Shown here in pieces: positions 8,897-17,053 of a stretch of 64,000 bases of DNA (position 1 is its first letter; each line of letters begins with the position of its first letter). The notes under the pieces are model-generated. The model did no database searches, was not told the origin of the DNA, and saw nothing but the letters and a program-made list of their open reading frames with translations. Location: the NCBI RefSeq assembly GCF_038007465.1, contig NZ_JBBOXF010000001.1:2863001-2927000 (forward strand). Reading direction: 5' to 3'. Made by a program: the position numbers and the translations under genes. Origin of the DNA: Sporosarcina sp. FSL K6-1508. Lineage in GTDB: Bacteria; Bacillota; Bacilli; Bacillales_A; Planococcaceae.

Positions 8897-9988
8897 ATGT
8901 CGAACAAAGAAAAAAAGACATCAATAAAACAGTTGGGGTGGAAAATGAAAAATCGCGTTATTCAAATACTAATGGCTGTGTTTCTTATTAGTACAATACC
9001 CTTTATGTCGTCAAATAAGGTTAGTGCGGCAACTTCGAATGAGATTGCAACGTATGCTGAAAATTTATATGGAACGCCATATAAATTTGGTGGGACAACT
9101 ACGTCTGGATTTGACTGTTCGGGTTATATCAGATATGTATTCAATAATTTCAACATGAGCCTACCGAGAACATCAGAGGATCAGTTTAGGGTGGGAACTA
9201 CGATAAGTAAAGACAATCTGCAACCTGGGGATCTTGTATTTTTTGCAAATACATATAAAAAAGGTATTTCACATACGGGAATCTATTTAGGGAACAACGA
9301 GTTCATCTCGGCTAAGAGCCGTGGAGTCCTAAAAGCAAATCTAAAGACAGATCCTTATTGGGCTCCTAAATATGCAGGAGCAAAACGTCTATCAAACACC
9401 CAAGTAGCTTTTGAGCCTGTACAGGTAAAACCCGCTGAGCATATGAGTGAAGCATTTAAAGATCTATCGATAAAACATCCTGCTTTTGAGGCAATCATTA
9501 CGCTAAACGAAATCGGCGTTATAACTGGCTACGAAGACTCCACATTCAAACCGGAAAAATCAATTACTCGTGGACAAGCAGCTGCAATGATAAATCGCGA
9601 GCTTAAATTAGAAGCATCAACCGAAGTGACATTTAAGGATGTCGCTCCAAATCACCAATTTGCGGCTGACATAGCGGCCTTGAATGAAGCAGGAATCCTT
9701 CAAGGATATGCAACAGGTGAATTCGGCATTAACGACAAACTTACACGCGCACATCTTGCGGCCATCGTCGATCGAGCATTTGATCTTCAAGGACAAATAG
9801 ATGGAAAAGTACAAGTCGCATCAAATTATAATGATGTCCCAACAAGTCACTGGGCCTCAGAAGCAATTCATGCGTTGAAGACACTTGATCAGACAAAAGT
9901 CTTTCAGACACCGGGGTTTAACGTAGGAAAAGAAGCAACTCGTGCAGAATTCGCCGCAGCTGTATTCACTGCAATTTCATACAAATGA
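8897..9988 (+). CDS. secreted NlpC/P60 wall endopeptidase with SLH domains
   Basis: Predicted peptidoglycan hydrolase held on the cell surface. The N-terminus has a charged stretch then a signal peptide (about 18-45, cleavage near VSA-A). Residues about 46-160 are an NlpC/P60 domain with catalytic Cys74 in FDCSGY and His126 in ISHTGIYLG. Residues about 183-363 hold two clear S-layer homology repeats (FKDLSIKHPAFEAI...GYEDSTFKPEKSITRGQAAAM and FKDVAPNH...) and a third weaker one, which anchor to secondary wall polymer. The start at 8897 follows AGGAAGTGA. The next in-frame ATG (8945) has poor spacing. A terminator follows. A remnant of a close paralogue lies at 24.7 kb. Confidence 0.9.
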   Translation: MSNKEKKTSIKQLGWKMKNRVIQILMAVFLISTIPFMSSNKVSAATSNEIATYAENLYGTPYKFGGTTTSGFDCSGYIRYVFNNFNMSLPRTSEDQFRVGTTISKDNLQPGDLVFFANTYKKGISHTGIYLGNNEFISAKSRGVLKANLKTDPYWAPKYAGAKRLSNTQVAFEPVQVKPAEHMSEAFKDLSIKHPAFEAIITLNEIGVITGYEDSTFKPEKSITRGQAAAMINRELKLEASTEVTFKDVAPNHQFAADIAALNEAGILQGYATGEFGINDKLTRAHLAAIVDRAFDLQGQIDGKVQVASNYNDVPTSHWASEAIHALKTLDQTKVFQTPGFNVGKEATRAEFAAAVFTAISYK

Positions 9989-10004
9989 GTTTTTATTTCA
10001 GAGT

Positions 10005-10044
10005 ACGGGCGTACATCTTATGATAAGAGATGTGCGCCCGTTTT
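10005..10044 (+). terminator. rho-independent terminator of the NlpC/P60-SLH gene
   Basis: Long imperfect stem (CGGGCGTACATCTTA pairing with TAAGAGATGTGCGCCCG) followed by TTTT. A related hairpin follows the paralogous remnant at 24.8 kb. Confidence 0.85.
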
Positions 10045-10210
10045 GTGTTTCGGTGAACTAGAAGAAAGGATGTCAGTAACATTATGTTTTAATATTCAAA
10101 TAATAAAGTGTTGCGTTAGGGAAACACTTGTCATATAATGACACTACAATTGATAAAGAAAGAGGATCGATAAATGACAGACAATGTATTTTCTGTGCGG
10201 GGACAAAAAT

Positions 10211-11026
10211 ATGATTGAATTTTTTGCGGCGTTAAGTCCGGTAACCCAGGCATTGATAGCAACCTTATTCACATGGGGAATGACCGCAATTGGGGCTGCC
10301 TTAGTATTTACAACTAAGACGGTAAACCAAAAGTTAATGGACGGAATGTTAGGCTTTGCAGGAGGTGTTATGATTGCAGCGAGTTTTTGGTCGTTGCTTT
10401 CGCCTGCCATTGAAATGGCAGAAAGTAGTTCTTTGCCTTCGTGGTTTCCAGCAGCCGTTGGATTTTTATTGGGTGGTTTTTTTTTATGGGGGGCTGATAA
10501 GATTATTCCACACGTACATCCTACTTCCCCAATGAAAGACGCAGAGGGGATAAAACCTGAAAATAAGCGACGCAGCACACTGCTTGTTCTAGCCATTACA
10601 CTTCATAATATACCTGAAGGTCTTGCGATTGGCGTTGCCTTTGGTGCTGTAGCCGCGGGTTTTCCGTCTGCTACTTTACCAGCAGCGATTGCTTTAGCGA
10701 TTGGTATAGGGATTCAGAACTTCCCCGAGGGTACAGCTGTATCAATGCCTTTACGAAGAGATGGGATGTCTCGTCGAAAAAGCTTCTTATATGGTCAGTT
10801 CTCGGGAATGGTTGAGCCGATTTCTGCCGTGGTAGGCGTTCTTGCAGTAACGTTCATGACACCACTTCTCCCATTTGCTTTAAGCTTTGCGGCAGGGGCG
10901 ATGATATTTGTAGTGGTAGAAGAGGTTATTCCAGGCTCACAAGAAAACGGAAATAAAGATCTAGCTTCAATTTGTTTGATGTTAGGATTTACAGTAATGA
11001 TGATACTCGATGTGGCATTCGGATAA
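10211..11026 (+). CDS. ZIP-family metal transporter (GufA-like)
   Basis: Membrane transporter for divalent metals such as zinc. The 271-residue protein shows about eight hydrophobic segments and both ZIP signature helices, HNIPEGLAIGVAFG and QNFPEGTAVSMP, whose His and Glu line the metal site. A His-containing loop (HVHP) lies between helices three and four. ATG 10211 gives MIEFFAALSP, the family start. An in-frame ATG at 10184 adds nine residues. A 14-codon ORF (10174-10218) with a better ribosome site overlaps the start and may act as a coupled leader. Zinc import is the likeliest function, though direction and metal cannot be read from the sequence. Confidence 0.85.
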   Translation: MIEFFAALSPVTQALIATLFTWGMTAIGAALVFTTKTVNQKLMDGMLGFAGGVMIAASFWSLLSPAIEMAESSSLPSWFPAAVGFLLGGFFLWGADKIIPHVHPTSPMKDAEGIKPENKRRSTLLVLAITLHNIPEGLAIGVAFGAVAAGFPSATLPAAIALAIGIGIQNFPEGTAVSMPLRRDGMSRRKSFLYGQFSGMVEPISAVVGVLAVTFMTPLLPFALSFAAGAMIFVVVEEVIPGSQENGNKDLASICLMLGFTVMMILDVAFG

Positions 11027-11109
11027 GGGCATATAGAAATTGTAAAGTGGGAAGAGATCACTAGCATTGCATAAGTAAAAACAGAATTTACCCTTTTTTG
11101 TATCGTGTT

Positions 11110-11275
11110 TAAAAAAATCATCGCGTTGATCACAATTCGCCTGCACTCCTTGCATAACAAAAGGTAAACATAAATAGTTTTCTGCCCTATTCCATGTGCT
11201 TCCGATCACTACCATCTGATTCGACAAGACATGGGAACCCTCTGGTACTTTAAAGTCATGAATTACCTGGACCAC
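11110..11275 (-). pseudogene. remnant of an IS4-family transposase
   Basis: On the minus strand the sequence reads DFKVPEGSHVLSNQMVVIGS then NRAEN, closely matching DFQLPEGTTVLSDQAVLIG and NRAEN of the intact IS4-type transposase at 58.7-59.8 kb. The match then breaks up across frames. Only the middle of the gene survives. Confidence 0.7.
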
Positions 11276-11285
11276 CAGTTAATAC

Positions 11286-11350
11286 TTGACCGTATAACAG
11301 GGGAATGATAATATAGGGGTATGGGGTATGGGGTATGGGGTATGGGGTAT
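11286..11350 (+). promoter_or_regulatory. sigma-A promoter followed by five tandem GGGGTAT repeats
   Basis: TTGACC (11286-11291), a 17-base spacer and TAATAT (11309-11314) form a near-consensus promoter. Directly after it come five perfect 7-base repeats of GGGGTAT (11316-11350), covering the expected transcription start. GGGGTAT is one half-site of the CsoR-type operator seen before copZ, so this is likely the control region of the rhodanese-csoR operon. Confidence 0.7.
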
Positions 11351-11370
11351 ATTGTATCGTGTGAGGAGCG

Positions 11371-11793
11371 ATGTATATGAATAGAAAAAACAGGCTTTTG
11401 ATATTATCTGGATTGATTGTAGCCATTGTTATTGCGGTAGTGGCCTCCTTAAATGGAACATCAAAAGGAGTTTCAGAAAATATTACTGAACCACATATAG
11501 TTGATACGGAGACGCTTACGAAAATGATCAACAGTAAAGAAGATATGGTTATTGTCGATTTAAGGGAACCGGAATTATTTTCGCAAAGTAGAGTACCCAG
11601 CTCAATAAACATCCCATTTGAGGAGATTCCGTCGAGATATACTGAACTGCCTAATGATAAGAAAATTGTCTTTGTTTGTCATACAGGGCGTATGGGAATG
11701 GAAAGCGGGAATCTCTTGTTAGAGAACGGTTTCAAGCAAGTTTATAATCTCGAGGGCGGTATTGCTAAATGGACAGGAGAGTTGGAAAAATAA
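11371..11793 (+). CDS. membrane-anchored rhodanese-domain protein
   Basis: A 140-residue protein with one N-terminal membrane helix (about 9-27) and a single rhodanese domain (about 45-138). The active-site loop is CHTGRMG with a catalytic Cys able to carry a persulfide sulfur, and the DLREP stretch marks the first half of the fold. It starts behind GAGGAGCG and is followed after 18 bases by csoR, so the two are probably cotranscribed. Rhodaneses next to CsoR-family genes elsewhere serve sulfide or persulfide handling. A contribution to copper tolerance here is inferred. Confidence 0.85.
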   Translation: MYMNRKNRLLILSGLIVAIVIAVVASLNGTSKGVSENITEPHIVDTETLTKMINSKEDMVIVDLREPELFSQSRVPSSINIPFEEIPSRYTELPNDKKIVFVCHTGRMGMESGNLLLENGFKQVYNLEGGIAKWTGELEK

Positions 11794-11811
11794 TTACAAG
11801 GAGGAGTAGAC

Positions 11812-12099
11812 ATGCAGGAGACCAATAAAACAACCGTTCAACCAAATAAACAGCAGCTTCTCAATCGATTAAAGCGAATCGAAGGGCAGGTGAGAGGTGT
11901 CCATCAGATGGTCGATAATGACCGCTATTGTGTGGATATTTTACATCAAATCAGTGCCATCCAATCAGCGATGAATAAGGTGTCTTTGGCCTTGCTTGAA
12001 GATCACACGCACCACTGTGTAGCGAATGCGATTAAAGGGCAAGACGGTGAAAACGCGATTAAGGAATTGATGGATGTCATGAAAACGATGACGAAATAA
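11812..12099 (+). CDS. csoR: copper-sensing transcriptional repressor CsoR
   Basis: All-helical CsoR/RcnR-family repressor that leaves DNA when it binds Cu(I). The 95-residue protein contains the family stretch LKRIEGQVRGV and the Cu(I) ligand set Cys40 (RYC), His65 and Cys69 (H-THH-C). These fall five residues before the positions recalled for B. subtilis CsoR (Cys45, His70, Cys74). The gene lies just before copZ and copA, as in Bacillus. It probably controls the palindrome at 12137-12156 and perhaps the repeats before the rhodanese gene. Confidence 0.93.
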   Translation: MQETNKTTVQPNKQQLLNRLKRIEGQVRGVHQMVDNDRYCVDILHQISAIQSAMNKVSLALLEDHTHHCVANAIKGQDGENAIKELMDVMKTMTK

Positions 12100-12130
12100 A
12101 AGGTTATAGAAAGAACTTTTTATTTAATAG

Positions 12131-12160
12131 TTGACATACTATACAGGGGTATAGTAAATT
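12131..12160 (+). promoter_or_regulatory. copZ promoter with CsoR operator
   Basis: TTGACA (12131-12136) and TAAATT (12155-12160) are 18 bases apart. Between them TACTATAC-AGGG-GTATAGTA (12137-12156) is a perfect 8-base inverted repeat with a 4-base centre, filling the spacer. This is the expected form and position of a CsoR operator. Confidence 0.85.
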
Positions 12161-12191
12161 TAAAGTAATAACTAAACAGGAGGTCGTCAAA

Positions 12192-12395
12192 ATGAAAGAT
12201 ATAGTAAAAGTACAAGGGATGTCATGCAATCATTGCGTCAATTCAATCGAAACAAGCGTGGGCAATCTTTCAGGTGTTTCTTCCGTAAAGGTGGATCTTG
12301 GTAGTGGTGAAGTTTCATTAGAGTATGACAATCAGGTAACAACATTGGAGCAGATCAAGGAGACGATTGAAGAGCAAGGGTATGACATCGTCTGA
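12192..12395 (+). CDS. copZ: copper chaperone CopZ
   Basis: A 67-residue HMA-domain protein that carries Cu(I) in the cytosol and passes it to CopA. The metal site is GMSCNHC (Cys12, Cys15) in the first loop, followed by the beta-alpha-beta pattern of the ferredoxin-like fold. AGGAGG lies before the ATG. Its own CsoR-type promoter lies directly upstream. copA follows after about 150 bases that hold another possible operator. Confidence 0.95.
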   Translation: MKDIVKVQGMSCNHCVNSIETSVGNLSGVSSVKVDLGSGEVSLEYDNQVTTLEQIKETIEEQGYDIV

Positions 12396-12447
12396 TTTCG
12401 TGCATTATGTATTAGAGGGTTTTAGTCAACAAAGAATCTTCCGCTTA

Positions 12448-12462
12448 TACCACATGGGGGTA
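12448..12462 (+). promoter_or_regulatory. possible second CsoR-like site between copZ and copA
   Basis: TACCACATGGGGGTA has TACC/GGTA-like ends and a G-rich centre, followed by an ATACCCCC stretch nearer copA. It could be a separate operator or a processing hairpin. Evidence is only the resemblance to the site before copZ. Confidence 0.35.
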
Positions 12463-12548
12463 GAAGGCGGTGGATAAGATCGTACCTTCTGGTATGGTCT
12501 TTCTTTTTCAAAAGAATATACCCCCATTACGTATAGGAGTGATAATAA

Positions 12549-14966
12549 ATGGCAACTAAAGAAAAAACGCTACAAATTAATGGAATGACTTGTGCGGCAT
12601 GCGCAAACCGAATTGAAAAAGGGCTTTCCAAAATAGAAGGCGTTGAGCGGGCAAATGTCAACTTTGCATTGGAACGTTCAACAGTCGTCTATGACCCAGC
12701 TAAAACGAATGTCAATGAGTTTAAGGAAAGAGTTGAAAAGCTCGGTTATAGTGTGGTTCAAGAAAAAGCAGCTTTTGATATTTCAGGTATGACTTGCGCG
12801 GCATGTGCAACCAAAATTGAAAAAAGAATCAATAAGATGGATGGTGTCTCCAACGCAAACGTCAACTTTGCGCTAGAAACGATTGCGGTAGAATATGACA
12901 GTAAACAAGTAGAAACGGCTGAAATGATTACGGCTGTTAAGAAAATGGGCTATGAATTGATTCCCAAGCAAGATGGTAAAGAAAAGATGGATCATAAAGA
13001 ACAGGAAATCAAAAAGCAACAGAGAAAGTTCATATTTTCACTGATCTTGACGATTCCGTTGCTATGGACGATGGTTGCCCATTTTGAATTTCTATCATTC
13101 ATTTATATGCCTGCTATTCTGATGAACCCATGGGTACAACTTGTGCTTGCAACACCCGTTCAATTTATCGTAGGGAGACAATTTTATAAAGGTGCCTTTA
13201 ACGCTTTAAGAAATAAAAGTGCCAACATGGACGTATTGGTTGCACTTGGTACGAGTGCGGCATACTTCTATAGCCTCTTTCTTACGCTGGAATGGATGAT
13301 GGCAGGTAGCACAGGAATGCCTGAGCTCTATTTTGAAGCAGCTGCTGTCATTATCACATTAATCGTACTTGGTAAGTTATTTGAAGTTCGTGCAAAAGGG
13401 AAAACGAGTCAAGCTATTCAAAAGTTGCTAGGCTTGCAAGCTAAAACAGCCCGAGTTCTGAGAGATGGCATTGAAAAAGAAGTGCCGATTGAGGAAGTCG
13501 TAGCAGGAGATACAATCTTTGTGAAACCTGGTGAAAAGATTCCGGTGGACGGAGCTATCATCGAAGGGCGCTCCGCAATCGATGAATCGATGATTACAGG
13601 TGAGAGTATTCCGGTTGATAAAGTCGCCGGTGACGTAGTGATTGGCGCAACTATTAATAAAAATGGTTCATTGCAAATCAAAGCGACAAAAGTAGGAAAA
13701 GATACAGCGTTAGCACAAATTGTAAAAGTGGTTGAAGAAGCACAAGGATCAAAGGCGAATATTCAACGTTTGGCAGACCGGATTTCCGGAGTTTTCGTAC
13801 CGATAGTTGTCGTTATTGCAATTGCCACGTTCCTTATTTGGTATTTTGCAGTAACACCAGGTGATTTCCGTTCCGCGTTGATTCCAACCATCTCGATTCT
13901 AGTTATTGCTTGTCCGTGTGCATTAGGCCTAGCAACACCGACGTCAATTATGGCTGGTTCAGGTAGAGCTGCTGAAATGGGACTTCTCTTTAAAGGCGGC
14001 GAACATTTGGAAAACACGCAGTCCATCGATACCGTAGTCCTGGATAAAACAGGAACCGTTACAAAAGGTGAACCTGCATTGACAGACATTTCGGTGGCTA
14101 ACGGCTTTACAGAAGAGGAAGTTCTCCAATTGATTGCAACAGCTGAAAACCAATCCGAACATCCTTTGGCGCAGGCGATTGTTAATGGCGTAAAAGAAAA
14201 AGGCATTGCACTTCTTGAAACAACTGATTTTGAAGCTTTGCCAGGCTATGGAATAAGGGCTAAAGTAAATGCCAGGGAAGTGTTAGTTGGAACAAGAAAA
14301 TTGATGAATGAGCATAACATCGTAATCTTGAATTCGGAAGCATCGATGGAGAAACTAGAGAGCGAAGGAAAAACAGCGATGCTTATTGCTGTGGATCAAG
14401 AACTTGCGGGTGTCGTCGCTGTAGCCGATACAGTGAAGGATACATCAAAAGAAGCGATTGCCAGAATGCGGGAGCTGGGTCTGGAGGTCATCATGCTTAC
14501 GGGTGACAACCAACGTACCGCAGAGGCCATTGCCCGTCAAGTCGGTCTGTCTAACGTCATTGCGGAAGTGTTACCGGAACAGAAAAGTGAAGAGATAAAA
14601 AAGCTTCAGAAACAAGGCAAGAAGGTAGCGATGGTCGGGGATGGTATCAATGATGCTCCAGCACTTGCGATGGCAAATGTCGGAATGGCGGTCGGAACCG
14701 GAACGGATATCGCCATAGAAGCAGCTGACATTACACTGATGCGGGGAGATTTAAATAGTGTTGCGGATGCGATTATCATGAGCCGAAAAACAATGCGGAA
14801 CATCAAGCAAAACCTGTTTTTCGCTTTCATTTACAACACAATCGGGATACCAGTTGCAGCAGTTGGCCTTTTAGCCCCTTGGGTAGCAGGTGCAGCGATG
14901 GCGTTCAGTTCGGTATCCGTGGTGTTGAATGCGTTGCGTCTACAGAAAGTGAATTTGAAGAAATAA
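12549..14966 (+). CDS. copA: Cu(I)-exporting P1B-1 ATPase CopA
   Basis: Cytoplasmic-membrane pump that exports Cu(I). At 805 residues it has the usual length for a two-domain CopA. Two N-terminal HMA domains carry GMTCAAC (Cys15/Cys18 and Cys83/Cys86). Eight membrane segments include the CPC motif (ACPCALGLATP). The actuator has TGES, the phosphorylation site is DKTGTVTKGE, and GDGINDAPALA closes the nucleotide domain. It follows csoR and copZ in the classic Bacillus order. A fragment of a second copA survives at 28.1 kb. A bidirectional terminator separates it from the converging MATE gene. Confidence 0.97.
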   Translation: MATKEKTLQINGMTCAACANRIEKGLSKIEGVERANVNFALERSTVVYDPAKTNVNEFKERVEKLGYSVVQEKAAFDISGMTCAACATKIEKRINKMDGVSNANVNFALETIAVEYDSKQVETAEMITAVKKMGYELIPKQDGKEKMDHKEQEIKKQQRKFIFSLILTIPLLWTMVAHFEFLSFIYMPAILMNPWVQLVLATPVQFIVGRQFYKGAFNALRNKSANMDVLVALGTSAAYFYSLFLTLEWMMAGSTGMPELYFEAAAVIITLIVLGKLFEVRAKGKTSQAIQKLLGLQAKTARVLRDGIEKEVPIEEVVAGDTIFVKPGEKIPVDGAIIEGRSAIDESMITGESIPVDKVAGDVVIGATINKNGSLQIKATKVGKDTALAQIVKVVEEAQGSKANIQRLADRISGVFVPIVVVIAIATFLIWYFAVTPGDFRSALIPTISILVIACPCALGLATPTSIMAGSGRAAEMGLLFKGGEHLENTQSIDTVVLDKTGTVTKGEPALTDISVANGFTEEEVLQLIATAENQSEHPLAQAIVNGVKEKGIALLETTDFEALPGYGIRAKVNAREVLVGTRKLMNEHNIVILNSEASMEKLESEGKTAMLIAVDQELAGVVAVADTVKDTSKEAIARMRELGLEVIMLTGDNQRTAEAIARQVGLSNVIAEVLPEQKSEEIKKLQKQGKKVAMVGDGINDAPALAMANVGMAVGTGTDIAIEAADITLMRGDLNSVADAIIMSRKTMRNIKQNLFFAFIYNTIGIPVAAVGLLAPWVAGAAMAFSSVSVVLNALRLQKVNLKK

Positions 14967-15017
14967 AAGATCAAATGAAAATGATTTATTAAATTGATAC
15001 TAGGGTATTATTAGCAC

Positions 15018-15063
15018 AAAATAGAGTAGGCGCATGAATTTATTCATGCACCTACTCTATTTT
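15018..15063. terminator. bidirectional terminator between copA and the MATE gene
   Basis: AAAATAGAGTAGG-CGCATGAAT pairs with ATTCATG-C-ACCTACTCTATTTT, a long near-perfect stem that overlaps the last codons of the minus-strand gene. Confidence 0.88.
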
Positions 15064-16433
15064 GATACTTTTTCCCCTGATATTGAATGATTAAATTTTT
15101 GAAAGAGATTGTGATATTTCCAAAATAAAAAGATTGCACGAACAAAAATATCTAAAGCAATCGCAAGCCAGACACCCGCTATCCCCATATCTAACTTTAT
15201 TCCTAACACATAAATACCAATGATGCGAACAACCCACATTCCTACAGCCGTACTATACATCGGGGTTTTGGTATCGCCAGCCCCTTGCAAAGCCCCCGTC
15301 AGAATTAGACCTACAGCTAATGCAGGTTGCGCAAAAGCGTCAATTCGTAGCGCAATTGTCACCATTTTAATGGCACTAGCTTCTGTAGTAAACCAGCTAG
15401 CTAACCAAGGAGCAAGAATAAACATAAAAACCCCAATCACGCTCATAAATAAGACCCCAATGCCGGTCGTTAATAAGCCATATACATAGGCCTCTTGATA
15501 CTTTTTAGATCCGATACATTGACCAACAAGGGTTGTAGCAGCAATGGCTAAACCGTAGCCGGGCATATATGAAAAGGTTTCAATATTCCCAGCAATGGTA
15601 TGAGCAGCATATGTTTCTGTACCAATGTGTACAATTAAACTGAAATACAAAACTTGACCGACTCTCATGAATAAGCGCTCCGCCGCTGCGGGTGTTGAAA
15701 GTTTTAAAATAGAAGTCATCATAGATTCACCTTGATTTTGTCGAGACCAGGAAAAAGAAACACTTGAATGTTGTACATAATAAAATAACAAACCAGTTCC
15801 AATAATTCGTACAATAACTGTAGCCCAGGCGGCGCCAGCTACTCCCCAACCAGCAAAGCTACCGATTCCGAAGATTAATAAAAAATCAAGCCCTACATGC
15901 AGGATATTGATCCACAGGCTAACCTTCATAGGTGTTTTCGTATCTCCACTAGCCCGTAATATGCTACCGAATATAAACATTAAAGCAATAAATATAGAAG
16001 GAACCCCGACAATACGTAAATATGTGACTCCTTCTTTCATTACATTAGGTTCGGCTCCCATTATGGACAATAATAGTTCGGCGAAAAAAAATGTTAAACT
16101 ACCAAATAGTATTCCAGTTATACATGAAATAATTGTCGACTGTTTAGCTACTCTTTTAGCTCCAGCAATGTTTCCTGCTCCTATATTTTGAGCAATTAAA
16201 GAAGATGTGCCAATACCTATGGCCATGAAAATTGCGATATATACAGCAATGATTGCGTTAGCTATTCCTACAGCCGTCACTTCCGTTAATCCTAATTGAG
16301 CAACAAATAAGGTATCTACGAATCCAACAACGGTCTGAAGTATATTTTCAATCATAGCGGGTACAGCCAAAGCTAAAACAACCATAACTTTCTGTTTCAG
16401 GGACTGTTCTTTAACAAGGTTCTCTAAAGCCAT
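15057..16433 (-). CDS. MATE-family multidrug/metabolite efflux transporter
   Basis: A 458-residue membrane protein with twelve hydrophobic segments arranged as two MATE halves. Characteristic stretches include the N-terminal LALAVPAMIENILQTVVGFVD and GASSLIAQ-like SSLIAQNIGAG, repeated in the second half as ATTLVGQCIGS. Members export cationic drugs or metabolites using a sodium or proton gradient. It starts 13 bases after a broken CsoR-family gene and probably formed an operon with it, which suggests past control by a metal or small-molecule sensor. The substrate cannot be predicted. Confidence 0.9.
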   Translation of the reverse strand: MALENLVKEQSLKQKVMVVLALAVPAMIENILQTVVGFVDTLFVAQLGLTEVTAVGIANAIIAVYIAIFMAIGIGTSSLIAQNIGAGNIAGAKRVAKQSTIISCITGILFGSLTFFFAELLLSIMGAEPNVMKEGVTYLRIVGVPSIFIALMFIFGSILRASGDTKTPMKVSLWINILHVGLDFLLIFGIGSFAGWGVAGAAWATVIVRIIGTGLLFYYVQHSSVSFSWSRQNQGESMMTSILKLSTPAAAERLFMRVGQVLYFSLIVHIGTETYAAHTIAGNIETFSYMPGYGLAIAATTLVGQCIGSKKYQEAYVYGLLTTGIGVLFMSVIGVFMFILAPWLASWFTTEASAIKMVTIALRIDAFAQPALAVGLILTGALQGAGDTKTPMYSTAVGMWVVRIIGIYVLGIKLDMGIAGVWLAIALDIFVRAIFLFWKYHNLFQKFNHSISGEKVSK

Positions 16434-16446
16434 TTTTCCACAACCT

Positions 16447-16729
16447 TTAGCAAATATAGTGGTCTAAAGTTTTTTTTATGTCCTTTATAACTTCTTTTTC
16501 GTATCCTTCATGTACAGCATTGATTATACAACCTTCTATGAAATCTGAAAAAATGATTTCTGCCGTGTTGTCCAACGCTTTTCTAACGGCAACAATTTGC
16601 AGTAAGATATCGGGATGGTCACGCTCATTTTGAGTCATTACTTAAAGTATTTTTTACGTGGCCTTCAATGCGGGTTAGGCGATTTACAACTTGTTATCGG
16701 TGTTTATATTCATGCTGATGTTCACTCAT
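16447..16729 (-). pseudogene. CsoR/FrmR-family regulator gene, broken
   Basis: Reading the minus strand from an ATG at 16729 behind GGAGGG gives MSEHQHEYKHR, then TAA at codon 12, then VVNRLTRIEGHV in the same frame. A frameshift follows, after which NERDHPDILLQIVAVRKAL and the C-terminal helix run on to 16447. The RIEGHV and ILLQIVAVRKAL blocks are diagnostic of the CsoR/RcnR/FrmR family. The C-terminal 63 codons remain open and could give a truncated protein lacking the first helix, probably not functional. It sits directly upstream of the MATE gene. Confidence 0.85.
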
Positions 16730-16745
16730 TTTTATCCCTCCTATT

Positions 16746-16781
16746 GATAGAATATATTCTCCACAGGGGAGATATTCTATC
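16746..16781. promoter_or_regulatory. large inverted repeat upstream of the csoR-like/MATE operon
   Basis: GATAGAATAT pairs perfectly with ATATTCTATC, and an inner CTCC-ACAG-GGGAG forms a second dyad. It lies 17 bases upstream of the broken regulator's start, where an autoregulatory operator would be expected. Confidence 0.6.
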
Positions 16782-17011
16782 AACTTTTCCTGGCATAAGT
16801 AAACTTTACAAAATACATGTCCAGTATTATGAATGAAGTAGAAGCGACTTTCTGATAGTAGCATAGGGAAAAATAGGCTTTCCTTTAGATAAACCCACTT
16901 TTTATGCGATAAGGATAAGTGTGCTTTCATTATACACGGAATGTTTAACTTATTCTAAAAATTGTATTTACTTTAGGATTTTTAGGTGGTAAGATACTTT
17001 CAAGCACTCTT

Positions 17012-17033
17012 TATACTATAGGAGGGTACTGTA
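17012..17033 (+). promoter_or_regulatory. -10 element and CsoR-like operator of the PIG-L/ABC operon
   Basis: TATACT (17012-17017) is a likely -10 element. TACTATAGGAGGGTACTGTA (17014-17033) keeps the same spacing of TAC..TA....TA..GTA as the perfect palindrome before copZ. The operon's last gene encodes a CsoR-family protein, so autoregulation through this site is likely. Confidence 0.6.
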
Positions 17034-17053
17034 TATTAGGGGGGATGAGAAAG

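Noticed and set aside
13418..14830. Minus-strand open frames opposite copA
   Set aside because: Shadows of copA without start signals or recognisable domains.
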